In this document: in pieces, positions 33,901 to 44,293 of the stretch
Position numbering within the stretch: the first letter of the stretch is position 1
Layout of the letters: each line of letters begins with the position of its first letter
Source: Prorocentrum cordatum
Lineage: Eukaryota; Sar; Dinophyceae; Prorocentrales; Prorocentraceae
DNA length: 64,000 nt
Assembly: GCA_963575745.1 (NCBI GenBank)
Contig: CAUYUJ010019615.1
Location: 207,501-271,500, forward strand
Reading direction: 5' to 3'
Notes under the pieces: model-generated
The model's database searches: none
What the model saw: the letters and a program-made list of their open reading frames with translations, nothing else
Told to the model about the DNA's origin: nothing
Translations under genes and position numbers: made by a program

Positions 33901-34203
33901 GAGACCCACGGAGAATGGGGAGGAGGAAAAGGCAGGATGAGGAGGAGAAGGCAGCAGGCAGAGGGAGGGAGGATGAAGGAGAAGCAGGAAGATGCAGAAG
34001 GAGGAGACAGGGAGAATAGGCGCCAGGAGGGGGAAGATGATGCAGCAGGAGGTGGAGGGAGAGGAGAAGGCAGGAGGATGCAGGAGGAGGGGGAGGGGAA
34101 GGAGGTAGGAAGAAGGCAATAATGTCGTGTCCTGCTTGTCAGACAGCCACCGCAGGTCGGAGGCACACATCCCATTGTCGTCTTCAGGAAGTTCAAGCGT
34201 CAT
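27093..34203 (-). CDS. Gene A: DUF7869-like protein, 8 exons
   Basis: Proposed exons in gene order: 34203-34132, 32007-31870, 31343-30991, 30785-30533, 30221-29982, 29491-29307, 29183-28988, 27975-27093; about 770 aa with consistent phases. The core has CAICAEITEK, DGMDQS, LWRPTLHLVG, GVDFLTDPDMKKD, HADNTPKEHKNQ and KVGHTHNIVDQRWSEV. The pattern of GMDQ, DN..KE.KNQ and GHTHN..DQ is that of DUF7869-type proteins, common in dinoflagellates; spaced acidic residues recall an RNase H-fold transposase, which is inference. The C-terminus is Arg-Gly-rich, then acidic, then KAKAKGKAKAKAKAKG, suggesting nucleic-acid contact. The first exon (MTLELPEDDNGM) follows a pyrimidine-rich tract and AG 16 bp before ATG, a plausible trans-splice acceptor. 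It could be a transposon gene or a domesticated one. Confidence 0.68.
27990..28530. mobile_element. Introner-like element, family 1, copy 2 (inverted)
   Basis: Within the gene A intron 27976-28987. Reading leftwards: TAGCCC/TATAGCCC repeats (28135-28530), GGTGCCCAGG repeats (28048-28125), then TTCCCCAATCAG and CTCTGTAGGGG (27990-28045). These are reverse complements of the blocks at 10440-10970. One end lies about 15 bp from the exon. Confidence 0.65.
28565..28970. repeat. TCC/CTC tract in gene A intron
   Basis: Pyrimidine-rich on the plus strand, pure (TCC)n near 28925-28970. Confidence 0.85.
28988..29183 (-). CDS. Gene A exon 7
   Basis: ICQGLIKYSGWLVAKGCFRT then KVGHTHNIVDQRWSEV and a helical end ECTKR. 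Donor GTGACT. Confidence 0.72.
29307..29491 (-). CDS. Gene A exon 6
   Basis: GVDFLTDPDMKKDSNTQRTL through PEHVVFHADNTPKEHKNQAI. Donor GTCAAC, in phase with exon 7. Confidence 0.7.
29982..30221 (-). CDS. Gene A exon 5
   Basis: DKLDNHLKCVFADRTSDERL, VDIDGMDQSKFRCPRNVSSS and KLWRPTLHLVGTVAHG. Donor GTATGT after CACGGG; the next acceptor requires use of shared GGGT. Confidence 0.7.
30533..30785 (-). CDS. Gene A exon 4
   Basis: CSADTVKPKKFLAWQTEEDL through RCAICAEITEKRKKAEHQED. Best in-frame end is CAG before a GA donor, sharing AGGAC with the next acceptor; a longer reading to TGG/GTTAAG at 30452 is possible. Confidence 0.65.
30991..31343 (-). CDS. Gene A exon 3
   Basis: ADAAGKHQWTLFGEPVCLDA through DEWKFLDGLMNIVSR. 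The acceptor follows a CT-rich microsatellite. Donor GTGCTC lies in a 7-bp repeat shared with the next acceptor. Confidence 0.7.
31344..31869. repeat. Gene A intron with (GA)n tract
   Basis: GA-rich on plus at 31360-31465, thus CT-rich on the transcribed strand directly before an acceptor; remainder unremarkable. Confidence 0.65.
31870..32007 (-). CDS. Gene A exon 2 (46 codons)
   Basis: NILMKYGERVHKINATQADM through VKEEMGSSVYMREA. Acceptor TACCCCTAG, donor GTATGG, phase 0 at both ends. Confidence 0.7.
32008..34131. repeat. First intron of gene A, AAGATGG-family repeats
   Basis: CAAGATGG/CCCCAAGAG repeats at 32245-32420 and 33105-33410, TCC runs near 33440-33475, and AGGA-rich DNA 33745-34130. 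No exon seen. Confidence 0.55.
34132..34203 (-). CDS. Gene A exon 1 (24 codons)
   Basis: MTLELPEDDNGMCASDLRWL and four more residues; ends CAG before a GA donor, in phase with exon 2. A GT donor at 18 codons is possible but out of phase. Confidence 0.5.
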
Positions 34204-34264
34204 TGTCCAACAAATACTGTCATCATCATAACGATAGTATGATGAGGAGAAGACTTCCTTCTCT

Positions 34265-35360
34265 TTGCATCCCTTGAACCCAAGATGAGGAGGCAGGCGG
34301 AGGAGGCAGGCGGAGGAGGGGAAGGAAGGAGGAGGAGGAGGAGAAGGAGGAGCAGGAGGAGGGGGAGGAAGAGGCAGGAGAAGGATGGGGAGGAAGCTGG
34401 GGACAGGAGAAGGGGGGGGGAAGGAAGATGAGGAGGACAAGGAGGAGGAGGAGGCTTAAGGGAGTATTTAAACAGCTTCCTCTTCTTCCCTCTGCCGATC
34501 CCCTCCGGGGGCGGCGAAGTGTCAGAGGGTATTTTTCACCCAACCAAGACAGCTCCCAAAGGGCCTCAGAGAGGCCAAGATGGCGTTCAATCTGGCTCAA
34601 GATAGCCCAAAATGCCTCACTCAAGATGGCTCCCAGCATGCTCCAAGAGGCCCCATTACCGTCCCAAGACGGCTCCACATGGCTAACGAACTTGCCAAGG
34701 AGGCCACACAACAAGAAGCCAACATCCTTCAAAACTTATAAGAAGAACATCAAAGCGGCGGGTTGATTACTTGCTTTTCGCTTCCAATCGCCATCCAGAG
34801 CTTCAAGATGGCTCCAAGATTTCCCAAGAGGGCCCCAAGAGGGGCCCAAGAGAGCCCCAATGCACCAAGAGCGCCCCAAGAGGGGTCCAAGAGGTTGTTT
34901 TGGGCACTCGAGGGGGGCCTCCAGAAACACAGCAAACAACAACAAAAATACCAGGCAGACGATGGCGACCAATGACGCCCATGCGAACAGTGGATCAGAT
35001 GAGGTCAAGCAGGCAGATGAAGAGGAGAAGGCAGGGGCTGGAGGACAAGGCAAGATGAGGAAGAGGACAAGGCAAGAGGAGGAAGAGGCAGGAAGGGGAT
35101 TTGGGATTGGAGGAGGAGGAAGAGGAGGAGGAGGAGGAGGAGGAGGAAGAGAAGGCCAGAGGCAGGATGGGGGGGGAGGATGAGGAGGCAGATGATGAGG
35201 AGGAGGGGACAGGAGGAGGAGCATTGGGGCAGGAGGGCAAGGAGAATGAGGGTGCAGGAGGAGGAAGTGAGGAGGCAGGAGGGGGAAGGGGATGAGGCAG
35301 GGTGATCAGGGAACAGGCACTGGCCTCGAGTAGGCCCCTGGCCATCGCTGAGAAAAGCTG
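34265..35360. repeat. Spacer between genes F and A
   Basis: AGG/GGA-rich (34265-34455, 35030-35300) and AAGATGG-family repeats (34540-34700, 34800-34920). No gene seen. Confidence 0.55.
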
Positions 35361-35808
35361 ACTGGGCGTGGAAAGCGGCTTTTGTTATGGGTGGCCACTT
35401 GCTTCTAGGGGCCCTCTTGGGCCCTCATACATGCTGCGTGGCCTCGCGTGGTCCCCATTTGGTTCCCTGCCCCCCCTCTCGTTGGAGGTTGAGGAAAGGG
35501 ACGACACTCCAGCAGAGCACATTGGGATTTTTGCTTGGGCTACCTGGCAAGCACAAGCACTGTCAGGGGAAAGGTGCACACTCATCAGTTCTGTTTCGGG
35601 TGGCCAATGGCCTGCCTTGGAATCCCAGGCACACTGTTGCAGTGGCATTTGGAAAACAATGGCTACTATCACTACTACCTCAATGGTAGGACCCCACATG
35701 ATAATATCTTCGATAGTAATGTGAATCGTTGTCCTTGTGATTTGTTTCTTGTGCTTGTGGGGGCCCTCCCCAGAACAGCAAGGAGAGGGGGCCCTCCTCT
35801 CCCACTTC

Positions 35809-36685
35809 CTACTCATCGTTCTCCTGGTCAGAGGCGTCCACAACTGCAGCAGATACAGCACCAGCCACAGACTGCAATGCCATCAGGGACCAATGAAAAT
35901 AACAATTCATTGTTGACGCTTCGCGCATCCCCACCAGCCCATCCAGAAACGACGCCCAAGCGAGTTGAGGTGACCAGGGAAAGGTGGGAGCAAAGATTGG
36001 GACAGCCGAACTGAGCGAAGGAGGGATGAGGAGAAGGAGGAGGCTGGATTGATGAATGGATGAGGGAGTGGGGAGAAGGATGATGAATAGGAGGAGGAGG
36101 AGGAGGAGGAGGAGGAGGAGGAGGAGGAGGAGGAGGAGGAGGAGGAGGGGGAGGGGGAGGAGGAGAATGCTGAGGAGGAGGAGTAGGAGGAGGTGGAGGA
36201 GAAGAAGGAGGAGGACGCTTGGGGCGTCTTGGGGATCTCTTGGCGGTTCAGTGAGGCTCTTGGGCATCTTGGGTGCTTTGGGGGGCCTCTTGGGGCTGCT
36301 TGGGGTCTTCTTGGGGGGCTCTTGGGCCTCTTGGGGGCCTCTTGGGGGCATTGGGGTCATTTTGGGGCCTCCCGGGCGCCTCTTAAGAAGGCCATCTTGG
36401 ACGAGATCGATCAGAGAAGGGAGGTCCCTCAAGTAAGGTCCTCTATCTTGTTGTTGTTCCAGCGCCTCCTCCTTCTGCTCTTCCTCCTCCCCCTTCTGCA
36501 TCCTGCCATATCCTGCCATTTCCGTTCCCAGCCTCGTAACTAATAATATCCTCCACCTCTGCCCTCTCCTCCCAATCCCCTCAGGAGGCATACATGACAG
36601 GGCACACGTGCACGAGGGATTGTGCCAAGACATCTGCAGTCGGCACCCAGCGAGCGGCTTCAGGTTCAGACCCAGCAGCACCCAT
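35809..36685 (-). CDS. Gene F: small two-exon gene, unknown
   Basis: Exon 1 (36685-36590) reads MGAAGSEPEAARWVPTADVL to CPVMY; exon 2 (35871-35809) reads SVAGAVSAAVVDASDQENDE and stops with TAG. Phases match if exon 1 uses a GC donor; total 52 aa. The ATG lies 4 bp after TTTTCAG, a plausible trans-splice acceptor. The intron is almost wholly a family 2 repeat copy. Additional exons could be missed. Function unknown. Confidence 0.4.
35900..36440. mobile_element. Introner-like element, family 2, copy 2 (inverted)
   Basis: Reverse complement carries the same ordered blocks as 14690-15285: CCCAAGATGCCC repeats, TCC tract, CTCCTTCGCTCAGTTC, CCTGGTCACCTCAACTC, GGATGGGCTGG and GCGAAGCGTCAACA. It fills the gene F intron. 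Confidence 0.7.
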
Positions 36686-36834
36686 TTTGCTGAAAATGTT
36701 GGGCCACGCAGCTGAGCGCAAGAAGGAGGGGGGGCAAACCTGCTCTCACGCGTCGAGGGCGAGGAATAAGACAACATCACATGAGGGAGGGGAATGCGAA
36801 AATGGGGAGGGCAGCAAGGAAGAGGAGGATTAAT

Positions 36835-37470
36835 ATGGGTAGGAACATAGGAACATAAAGCTGGGTGTGTAGTATGTGTATGTATGCGTAGATAAACATA
36901 CATAACCACACTTTACATGCATACAAACACATTACATTGCATACGTGCACACATGTAGACATGCACATACACATGGCTATCCGCTGCAAACGACACTGTG
37001 ATCGATCACTGCCTCCATGCAATCGGTCCAACCAACCAACCAACCAACCAACGTCTGGCCATGCTACGTGACACATAGATATAGTTGGCGAGCAGCGGCA
37101 CGTTGGCGATCAGCAGCACAATCTGCCAGTATGGTCACGCATCCCCCCTCTACTCCGAGGCTCTGAGATGCAGGCTAAGCCCTGGGATAACAAAACAAAA
37201 CAGCAGAAAACAAAAACAATACCATGGCCCCGACCCTAGGATTGTCCAGCCGTGGCGACGAGGGCGGAGGTCGGCGGTGAGACAAAGCCAAAGGACGAAT
37301 GTCCCATTGATGCCCTGGAGGCCCCAAGCTGCCCCAAGACTGCCAGCCAACCAACCTTCTCCCAACCAGCCAACCAACCAACCGCCAAAGACACCCACAG
37401 CCTAATAATGCCAGCCAGACAACCAACCAACCACCTAAGATTCCCCAGCATTGCGCTTAAGGCCCCAAGA
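36835..37470. other. Strand-switch spacer
   Basis: ACAT/TACA repeats (36870-36975), AACC repeats (37028-37056, 37340-37440), no gene. Lies between leftward and rightward genes. Confidence 0.5.
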
Positions 37471-37484
37471 TGCCCTCATGGCCC

Positions 37485-38640
37485 CAAGGAGGAGGAGGAG
37501 GAGGAGGAGGAGGAGGAGGAGGAAGAGGAGGAGGAGGAGGAGGATGGGTAGGAACAGGCGGAGGAGGAAGGAGGAGGAGGAGGAGGAGGGGAAAGAGGAT
37601 GAGGAGGAGGAGGAGGAGGAAGAGGGAGGAGGAGGAGGAGGAGGAGGAGGAGGAGGAGGAGGAGGAGGAGGAGGAGGAGGAGGAGGAGGCGGAGGAGGAG
37701 AGAAGGGAGAGGAGGAGGAGGGAGAGGAGGAGGAGGAGGAGGAGGAGGAGGGGAAGGGGGGGGACGAGGGGAGGAGGAGGAGGAGGAGGAGGAGGAGGAA
37801 AAAGAGGAGGAGGAGCAGGAGGAGGAGGAGGAAGAGGAGGAGGGGGAGGAGGATGAGGAGGAGGACGAGGAGGAGGAGAGGAGGAGGAGGAGGAGGAGGA
37901 GGAGGAGATGAGGAGGAGAAGGGGGGGGGGGGAGGAGAGGAGGAGGAGCAGGAGGAGGAGGAGGAGGAGGAGGAGGAGAAGGGGGAGGAGGATGATGATG
38001 AGAGGAGGAGGAGGAGGAGGAAAAGAGGAGGAGGAGGGGGGGGAGGAGCAGGAGGAGGAGGAGGAGGAGGAGGAGGAGGGGGAGGGGGAGGAGGAGGAGG
38101 AGGGGAGGAGGAGGAGGAGGAGAGGAGGAGGAGGAGGAGGAGGAGGAGGAGGAGGAGGAGGAGAAGGGGGAGGAGGAGGAGAAGAAGGGGTGAGGAGGAG
38201 GAGGAGAAGGAGGAGGAAGAGGAGGATGAGGAAGAGGAGGGGGAGAAGGATGAGGAGGAGGGGGAGGAGAGGAGGAGGAGGAGGAGGGAGGAGGAGGAGG
38301 AGGAGAGGAGGCAGGAGGAGGAGGAGGAGGAGGAGGAGGAGAGGAGGAGGAGAGGAGGAGGAGAGGTGGAGGAGGAGGGGAGGAGGAGGAAGGAGTGGAG
38401 GAGGAGGGGGGGGAGGAGGAGGGGGAGAAGGAGGAAGAGGAGGAGAAGGATGAAGAGGAGGGGAGGAGGAGGAGGAGGAGGAGGAGGAGGAGGAGGAGGA
38501 GGAGGAGGATGAGGAGGGGGAGGAGGAGGTGGAGAGAGAGGAGGAGGAGGAAGAGGAGGAGGAGGAGGAGGAGGAGGAGGAGGAGGCTCAACACTTGAAG
38601 ATCAAAACGCAAACACCTGAACATTAAACGTTCTGGCTTT
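37485..38640. repeat. 1.1-kb GGA tract plus inverted anchor
   Basis: Nearly pure homopurine GGA/GAGG sequence to about 38586, then reverse complement of the 2661-2712 anchor (AACACTTGAAGATCAAAACG ... ATTAAACGTTCT). ORFs up to 431 codons here are compositional artefacts. Confidence 0.9.
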
Positions 38641-38664
38641 TGTGCTGCTCTGTCCTTCTTCCAG

Positions 38665-39300
38665 CGAGATGTCCTGGGTGAGGCCGGCGTGGCCGTCGGC
38701 AGGGAGGACGGGGCAGAGGAGGCCGCGTCAGACGAGGTCGGTGGCGGGAGGTGGTGGTGGGGGCACTCCACCGGTCGCGAGCGGCCGCCCGGGTGCCCCG
38801 TGGTCTTGGCCGCCGCTACGGAGCTCCCGGGGCGTCCGAGAAGGAGGTAGACTACACATTCTACACTGCCTGGAAAGGCAACGAAACTTGATTACCCCAA
38901 CGTCGACCTCGAATGCGATGATTGCTCGAAAGCCAGGGCGCCTGGCCCACAGCTGGCCTCGGGAGGATCGCCATTGTTCGAGGGCCAAGGCGTCCGGCCC
39001 ACAGCTGGCCCACAGAGCTGGCAGAGGCCTCCGGCCTACCAGGAGAGGCGCCATCCCAATGAGGGTCGCCACTCTTCGAAAGCCGAAGCGGACGGCCCAC
39101 AGCTGGCCCTCAGAGGCGGCAAGGGTTTCCGACGATGCAATTCTGAATGCCAGGTAAGAGACCCCTTCTATTAAAGCATCTCTGGGGAAGTCGTCGATTT
39201 GTTTGTTTTCGTTGCTCTAGTTTTCCCTTGGTTTTTGGCGTGTGTGGGCCGCTATTGGGCCCCAGGACCGTCAGAACCGGACTTGAGATGAACGACCCCA
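38665..39300 (+). other. Possible 5' exon of the plus-strand gene and a repeat
   Basis: TTCTTCCAG at 38656-38664 is a strong acceptor, with ATG 5 bp on (38669). One frame reads RDVLGEAGVAVGREDGAEEA then a possible GT donor; another starts MSWVRPAWPSAG. From 38915 to 39120 three imperfect copies of a unit with TTGTTCGAAAGCC and GGCCCACAGCTGGCC occur. Confidence 0.35.
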
Positions 39301-39658
39301 AGGGAAGGCCCTCGGACGATTCTTCGAGACGACCTGCACAAGTTGCATTGTTTTTCTAGGGGCGTGTATGGGACGGGGTGGGCACCTCAGTCACTTCCTC
39401 TGCGTGAAAATCACGACAAAACGTATCTTGTATCTTTCAAGCGATCGGCGTACTAGGGCTTCACCAGGCCCCGGGACCCCGAAAGAACTGCTCACGAGGA
39501 CAAGCCGGCCATCGGGAAGAGGTCGGAGGCCCACGCGGCGGAAAAGAAGCAACACACGACGCCGAAGTTTTCGACGCGGCCGGGGCCAGGACACCTCCCA
39601 CCCCGTCTGAGTTCAATGCGCTCCCCGGCGCCCCCCTCTCGTCCGTGATGCGCCCCAG

Positions 39659-41776
39659 GAGCTGCTGCCCCCGTACATCCGCGACATGGCCCGGTGGAGC
39701 CGGTGCCCCGCCTACGCCGACCACGTGGCGCACGAGCGGGGCGGCCGGGGGCCCTTTGCTGGCGGCACCGTGTACCAGACCCACGAGGAGTGCGACAGGC
39801 TGCTGCGGGGCCACTGTGCGGAGTGGGAGAGCGGCGAGGTCGTCAGGGGCAACGTTAGAGCGAAGGACAGGCTCCAGGGGGGATTACCGAGTTTCGAGGG
39901 CTGAGGCTTTCGGACGCGTTCGTTGAATCTCGGCGGTTTTCCAGCCTCCAGCTGCGCCCCGTCGAGAGCGTTCCAGGGGTGCCCGGATCGTCCCGAACGG
40001 CCGCCAGAGAGCCAAGATATGACCCGAATTTTCGGGGGCAATGTGGGAGAATAGGCTCGGGGGGGGGACGCATCGACCCCCCTAGCGCCCGCACCCGGCC
40101 CAGCGCTTTGCGGTTTCCTTCTCGGGGGTCGATCACCGATCTATCAAAGATGTATCGCCGATTCCAGGACGATGTTTCCCCCCCTGAGCTGGTTCCCCTT
40201 ATCGATCTCCTCCAGGTCGTGCGCAAGAACGAGCTCGGGTTCCTTGTCCTTGACGACGGTATCTTCCCCGCTCCACACTGGTCGCTGAGCCTCGCGCACC
40301 CCGTGGACGTCCACCGCGTTCAGCGGCGTTTCGCCAGAGAGTTGATCGGTCGCATTCCTGGGCGGGGCACGCTGCTGCAGGAGGTCAGCCGGTTCATGCA
40401 CGGCCGCACCAGTATTGAGTTTCCCAGGGATGTGGACGTGTGGTGGTCGCGGATGTTATGGACATACGTCGCCGGCCACGATGTTGATGAGGCGTTCGCC
40501 CATGGGTTCATCAAAATGAGGGATTCGTGGCTATTGGGATCGGCTGGCCATGTAGGCCAGATTTCCGTCCTCGACCTGAAATTCACAAACGACGGCGTGT
40601 TACGGGGCCAGGTCAAATATCGCGATATGATTGCGCAGAAGTTACCGTTCGAGGTGCAAGAGGAACACCGTGCACTTGTCGCCCAGGGCATCCTTGAGAT
40701 GTTTTGTTTCGCTGGCGGGTTGTCGGTTCCATCGACCATCAGATCTGCAGTTGCTTGCATCTACACGGGCATCATGACAGAGGCGATCACGCTCCACAAT
40801 GTAGAGGCGTTTGTCTACGAGGTCACGAGGTTGTTCCCGGCAGTGCAGGGATTCCCTTGGCACAAGGACGGCCACCGCCACATTGCGCACCTGGCCGCAG
40901 CCCTCAGGGACCCGAAGGCATGGGGCCCGGACTCAGACAAATTCACGCTGAAGGATTTGAACACGTACAGGGAAAAGCATATTGGATTTGCCAAGTCGGC
41001 CAGAAGCGCCACGGACGACAACAATTCGAGGTTCTGCCCTGGGGCTCAACAGGCCCTTGACGCTTGTCAGGCATTCGTCCTTGTGCTGAGCTCCCCATCC
41101 AGCTGCCACAAATTAGTCGCCGAACCTGCGTGGCGCTCGGCTGAAAGAATTCAACCCGCAACGAAACCTGATTATTTCAAGTCTTTCGCATTGGAGAGAG
41201 ACGGTGTCAACTTGCGCGAGAACCTTTCGCTATACCAAAGCTTTGTCGACGGCAGCCAGACTGGGGAACAGGCATTTGCCGACTGCACCCCTGAGGACTT
41301 TGAGTCTTTCATCAAAACGGTTGACAGTGACGGGGACGGGGTCCCCGATGCATTGTCTGCGATGGACGAGTTCACGAAGTTCTTCTACAGGGCATCCACG
41401 CTTGCCTGGGAAGACAACTACCACATCACCGAGGTTGAGGTGCCCAGGAGGCCAGCGGCTCCCCTGACGAGTCACAACAGCGTCGTGTTACCGGTTGGTG
41501 GTGTCCGGATGCCGACGGAGGACGAGCAGTGGAGCGGCACGCCCGTGTGGAAGATCTTGGCACAGCGGGCCTTCAGGGTGCTGGCCAGCAGGAGCAGCGA
41601 CTCCATGAGCGAGCAGCTCCTCGTGAGGGACGACGAGTCGCGCAGGCGGGCGGTCTGCCTGGCCAGGCTCGCGTTCGCTCGCGAGCGCGAGGGCTCGCAC
41701 CTGCCGCCCGCGAAGGACGTGTGGAGGGAGTTCTCGAGCGACCCGGCCCAGGCAGGCTGGCCCTGGAGCAGGGGGA
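39659..41776 (+). CDS. Gene C, part 1: cytochrome P450-like domain
   Basis: Proposed exons 39659-39895 (ELLPPYIRDMARWSRCPAYA...), 39952-40020 and 40168-41776. The last is also open from 39979 without an intron. P450 landmarks: an I-helix-like FAGGLSVPST lacking the usual acid, ExxR as EVTR (40819-40830), RDPKAWGPDSDKF, and a heme loop ending NSRFCPG with Cys at 41035-41037. The loop between IGFA and the Cys is longer than FxxGxRxCxG, recalling CYP74-type enzymes that rearrange fatty-acid hydroperoxides. After it comes a DSDGDGVPDALSAMDEF calcium-loop-like segment, then a region ending PPAKDVWREFSSDPAQAGWP, plausibly the lipoxygenase N-terminal side. Exon ends at GTGAGA before GGA repeats. The P450 call is firm; the enzyme type is inference. 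Confidence 0.72.
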
Positions 41777-43504
41777 GTGAGAGGAAGATTTCTGTTAGGA
41801 GGAGGAGGAGGAGGAGGAGGAGGAGGAGGAGGAGGAGGAGGAGGAGGAGGAGGAGGAGGAGGGGAGGAGGAGGGGAGGGGGAGGAGGAGGAGGGGAGGGG
41901 GAGGGGAGGGGGGGAGGGGGACAAGCTAGGTGCGCTCGCGTCATATCTGACGTCCTACCCCTCCCTCCCATCCCTTACCATGGCGCTGATTTTCTCTATC
42001 CGCGGACGCGTGTCGTAGCGGACCTGTGGCTCCGCGCGCGCGTGCGTAGTGGGTGGTGGTGCACGTGCGTGCGTGCGTGCGTGTGTGCGTGGTTGTCGTG
42101 GTGGTGGTGGTGGGTGGTGGTGGTGGTGGTGGTGGTGGTGGTGGTGTGGTGGTGTGGTGGTGGTGCTGGTGCTGTGTTGGTACTGGTGCTGGTGCTGGTG
42201 CTGGTGCTGGTTGGTGGTGGTGGTGGTGGTGGTGGTGGTGGTGGTGGTGGTGGTGGTGGTGGTGGTGGTGGTGGCGGTGCGGCGCGGTGGTGGCGGGCGG
42301 ATGGGCGCGCGAGAAAAAGGCCCGCGCTGGGGCGAGAACGCCATCCTGAACGACGGAGGCCAAACACCGATCCGAAAATGAGGCCCACGCTGCAGCGGGA
42401 GCACGATTCGGAACGATTCGGGAGCAGAAATGAGGCCGGCGCCTCAACGAGAGCAGCATTTTGGGAAAAAATAACGCCGGCGCCTCAGCGAGAGTCGTTT
42501 CCCGGGATTTCCCGGGGATCCTGTGTCTGAAAAAACAGTACGCGGAGGCTGCGCGGCCTTCACCCAGACGCCATCAGGGGAAGAGGGAGAGTATTTTCGT
42601 ATTGAGTAATTGGAGGAGGAGGAGGAGGAGGAGGAGGAGGAGGAGGAGGAGGAGGAAGGAGGAGGAGGAGGAGGAGGAGGAGGAGGAGGAGGAGGAGGGG
42701 AGGAGAGGAGGAGGAGGAGGAGGGAGGAGGAGGAGGAGGAGGAGGAGGAGGAGGAGGAGGAGGAGGAGGAGGAGGAGGAGAGGAGGAGGAGGAGGAGGGG
42801 AGAGGGGAGGAGCAGGAGCAGGAGGAGGAGGAGGAGGAGGAGGAGGAGGAGGAGGAGGAGGATCATTTCTGTTGTGTCTGGGCTTCGCGGGGGGATTCAG
42901 GAGGAGGAGAAAGCGAAGAGTTCTGCCGCTGTCCTGTGGACTCGGCTCGGAGCGTTGCCGATGCCCAATCGGCTCAGTCGGGCCTCAAACCAGCAGAGAG
43001 CGGGAGGAAGAAGAGGAGGCGGAGGCCTCCCCACCCGACACTGGGGGCTTGCGTACCTCTTCGCCCCAGGACGAGTAGGTGGCGGAGAAGGGACACGAGA
43101 AAGTCGAGGAGGAGGAGGAGGAGGCGGAGGAGGAGGAAGAGGAGGAGGAGGAGGAGGGGGAGGGGGGGGGGGAAGAATGAGGAGGATGAAGAAGAGGCGG
43201 GAGGAGGAGGAGGAGGAGGAGGAGGAGGAGGGAGAGCTGGAGGAGCCAGTATAAGGAGGAGGAGGAGGAGGAGGAGGAGGAGGAGGAGAAGGACGAGGAG
43301 GAGGAGGAGGAGGAGGAGGAGAAGGACGAGGAGGTGGAGGAGGAGGAGGAGGATGATGATGAGGAGGAGATTGAGGAGGAGGAGGAGGACGACGTGGAGG
43401 GGGAGGAGAGGAAGGTGGACGAGGAGGAGGAGGATGAGCAGGGGGAGGAGGAGGAGTCGGTGCAGGAGGATGCGGAGAAGAAAAAGACGAACACGAAGAA
43501 GACT

Positions 43505-43533
43505 GTGGGATGATGATGATGATGCTGATGATG

Positions 43534-43608
<75 letters not shown>

Positions 43609-43860
43609 GTCATGCTGCTGATGATGACGATGATGACGATGATGATGACAATGATGTTGATGGTGCTGATGATGCTGCTGATGCTGATGATCGTGATGAT
43701 GATGGTGGTGGTGATGATGATGCTGATGATGTTGATGGTGATGATGATGATGACGATGATGCTGGTGATGCTGCCGTTGATGATGCTGATGATGATGTTG
43801 ATGCTGATGCTGATGCTGATGCTCGTGATGATGATGATTATGATGGTGATGAGGAGGAGG
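43505..43860. repeat. GAT/ATG trinucleotide tract
   Basis: About 350 bp of GAT units with interspersed GCT; encodes poly-Met, poly-Asp or poly-Ile/Ser depending on frame. Not a gene. Confidence 0.92.
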
Positions 43861-44204
43861 AGGAGGAGGAAAAGGGTGAGGATGAGGAGTGAGAGGATCA
43901 TTGCTGTTAGGAGGAGGAGGAGGATGAGGAGGAGGAGGAGGAGGGGGAGGGGGAGGGGAGGGGAGGGGAAGAATGATGAGGAGGAGGAGGAGGAGGAGGA
44001 AGGAGGAGGGAGGAGGAGGAGGAGGAGGAGGGGGAGGGGGGAGGGAGGAGGGGGAGGACGAGGAAGGGGAGGCGGAGTAGGTGAAGGATTAGGAGAAGCA
44101 TAAACGTTCTCGTATTCATAATCATAGGTCGAGGAGATTAATTGTACGACTAACAAGAAATACAAGATGAAGACGAAGGGGGATGATGCTGCTGCTGCTG
44201 ATGA

Positions 44205-44293
<89 letters not shown>

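Noticed and set aside
37451-38771. Long ORFs on both strands, up to 431 codons
   Set aside because: Purely GGA/TCC microsatellite translation (Glu/Gly/Arg or Ser/Pro/Leu); open in all frames because the repeat has no stops.
42610-44165. ORFs of 190-420 codons in GGA and GAT tracts
   Set aside because: Low-complexity poly-Asp, poly-Met or poly-Glu products, no start context or family.
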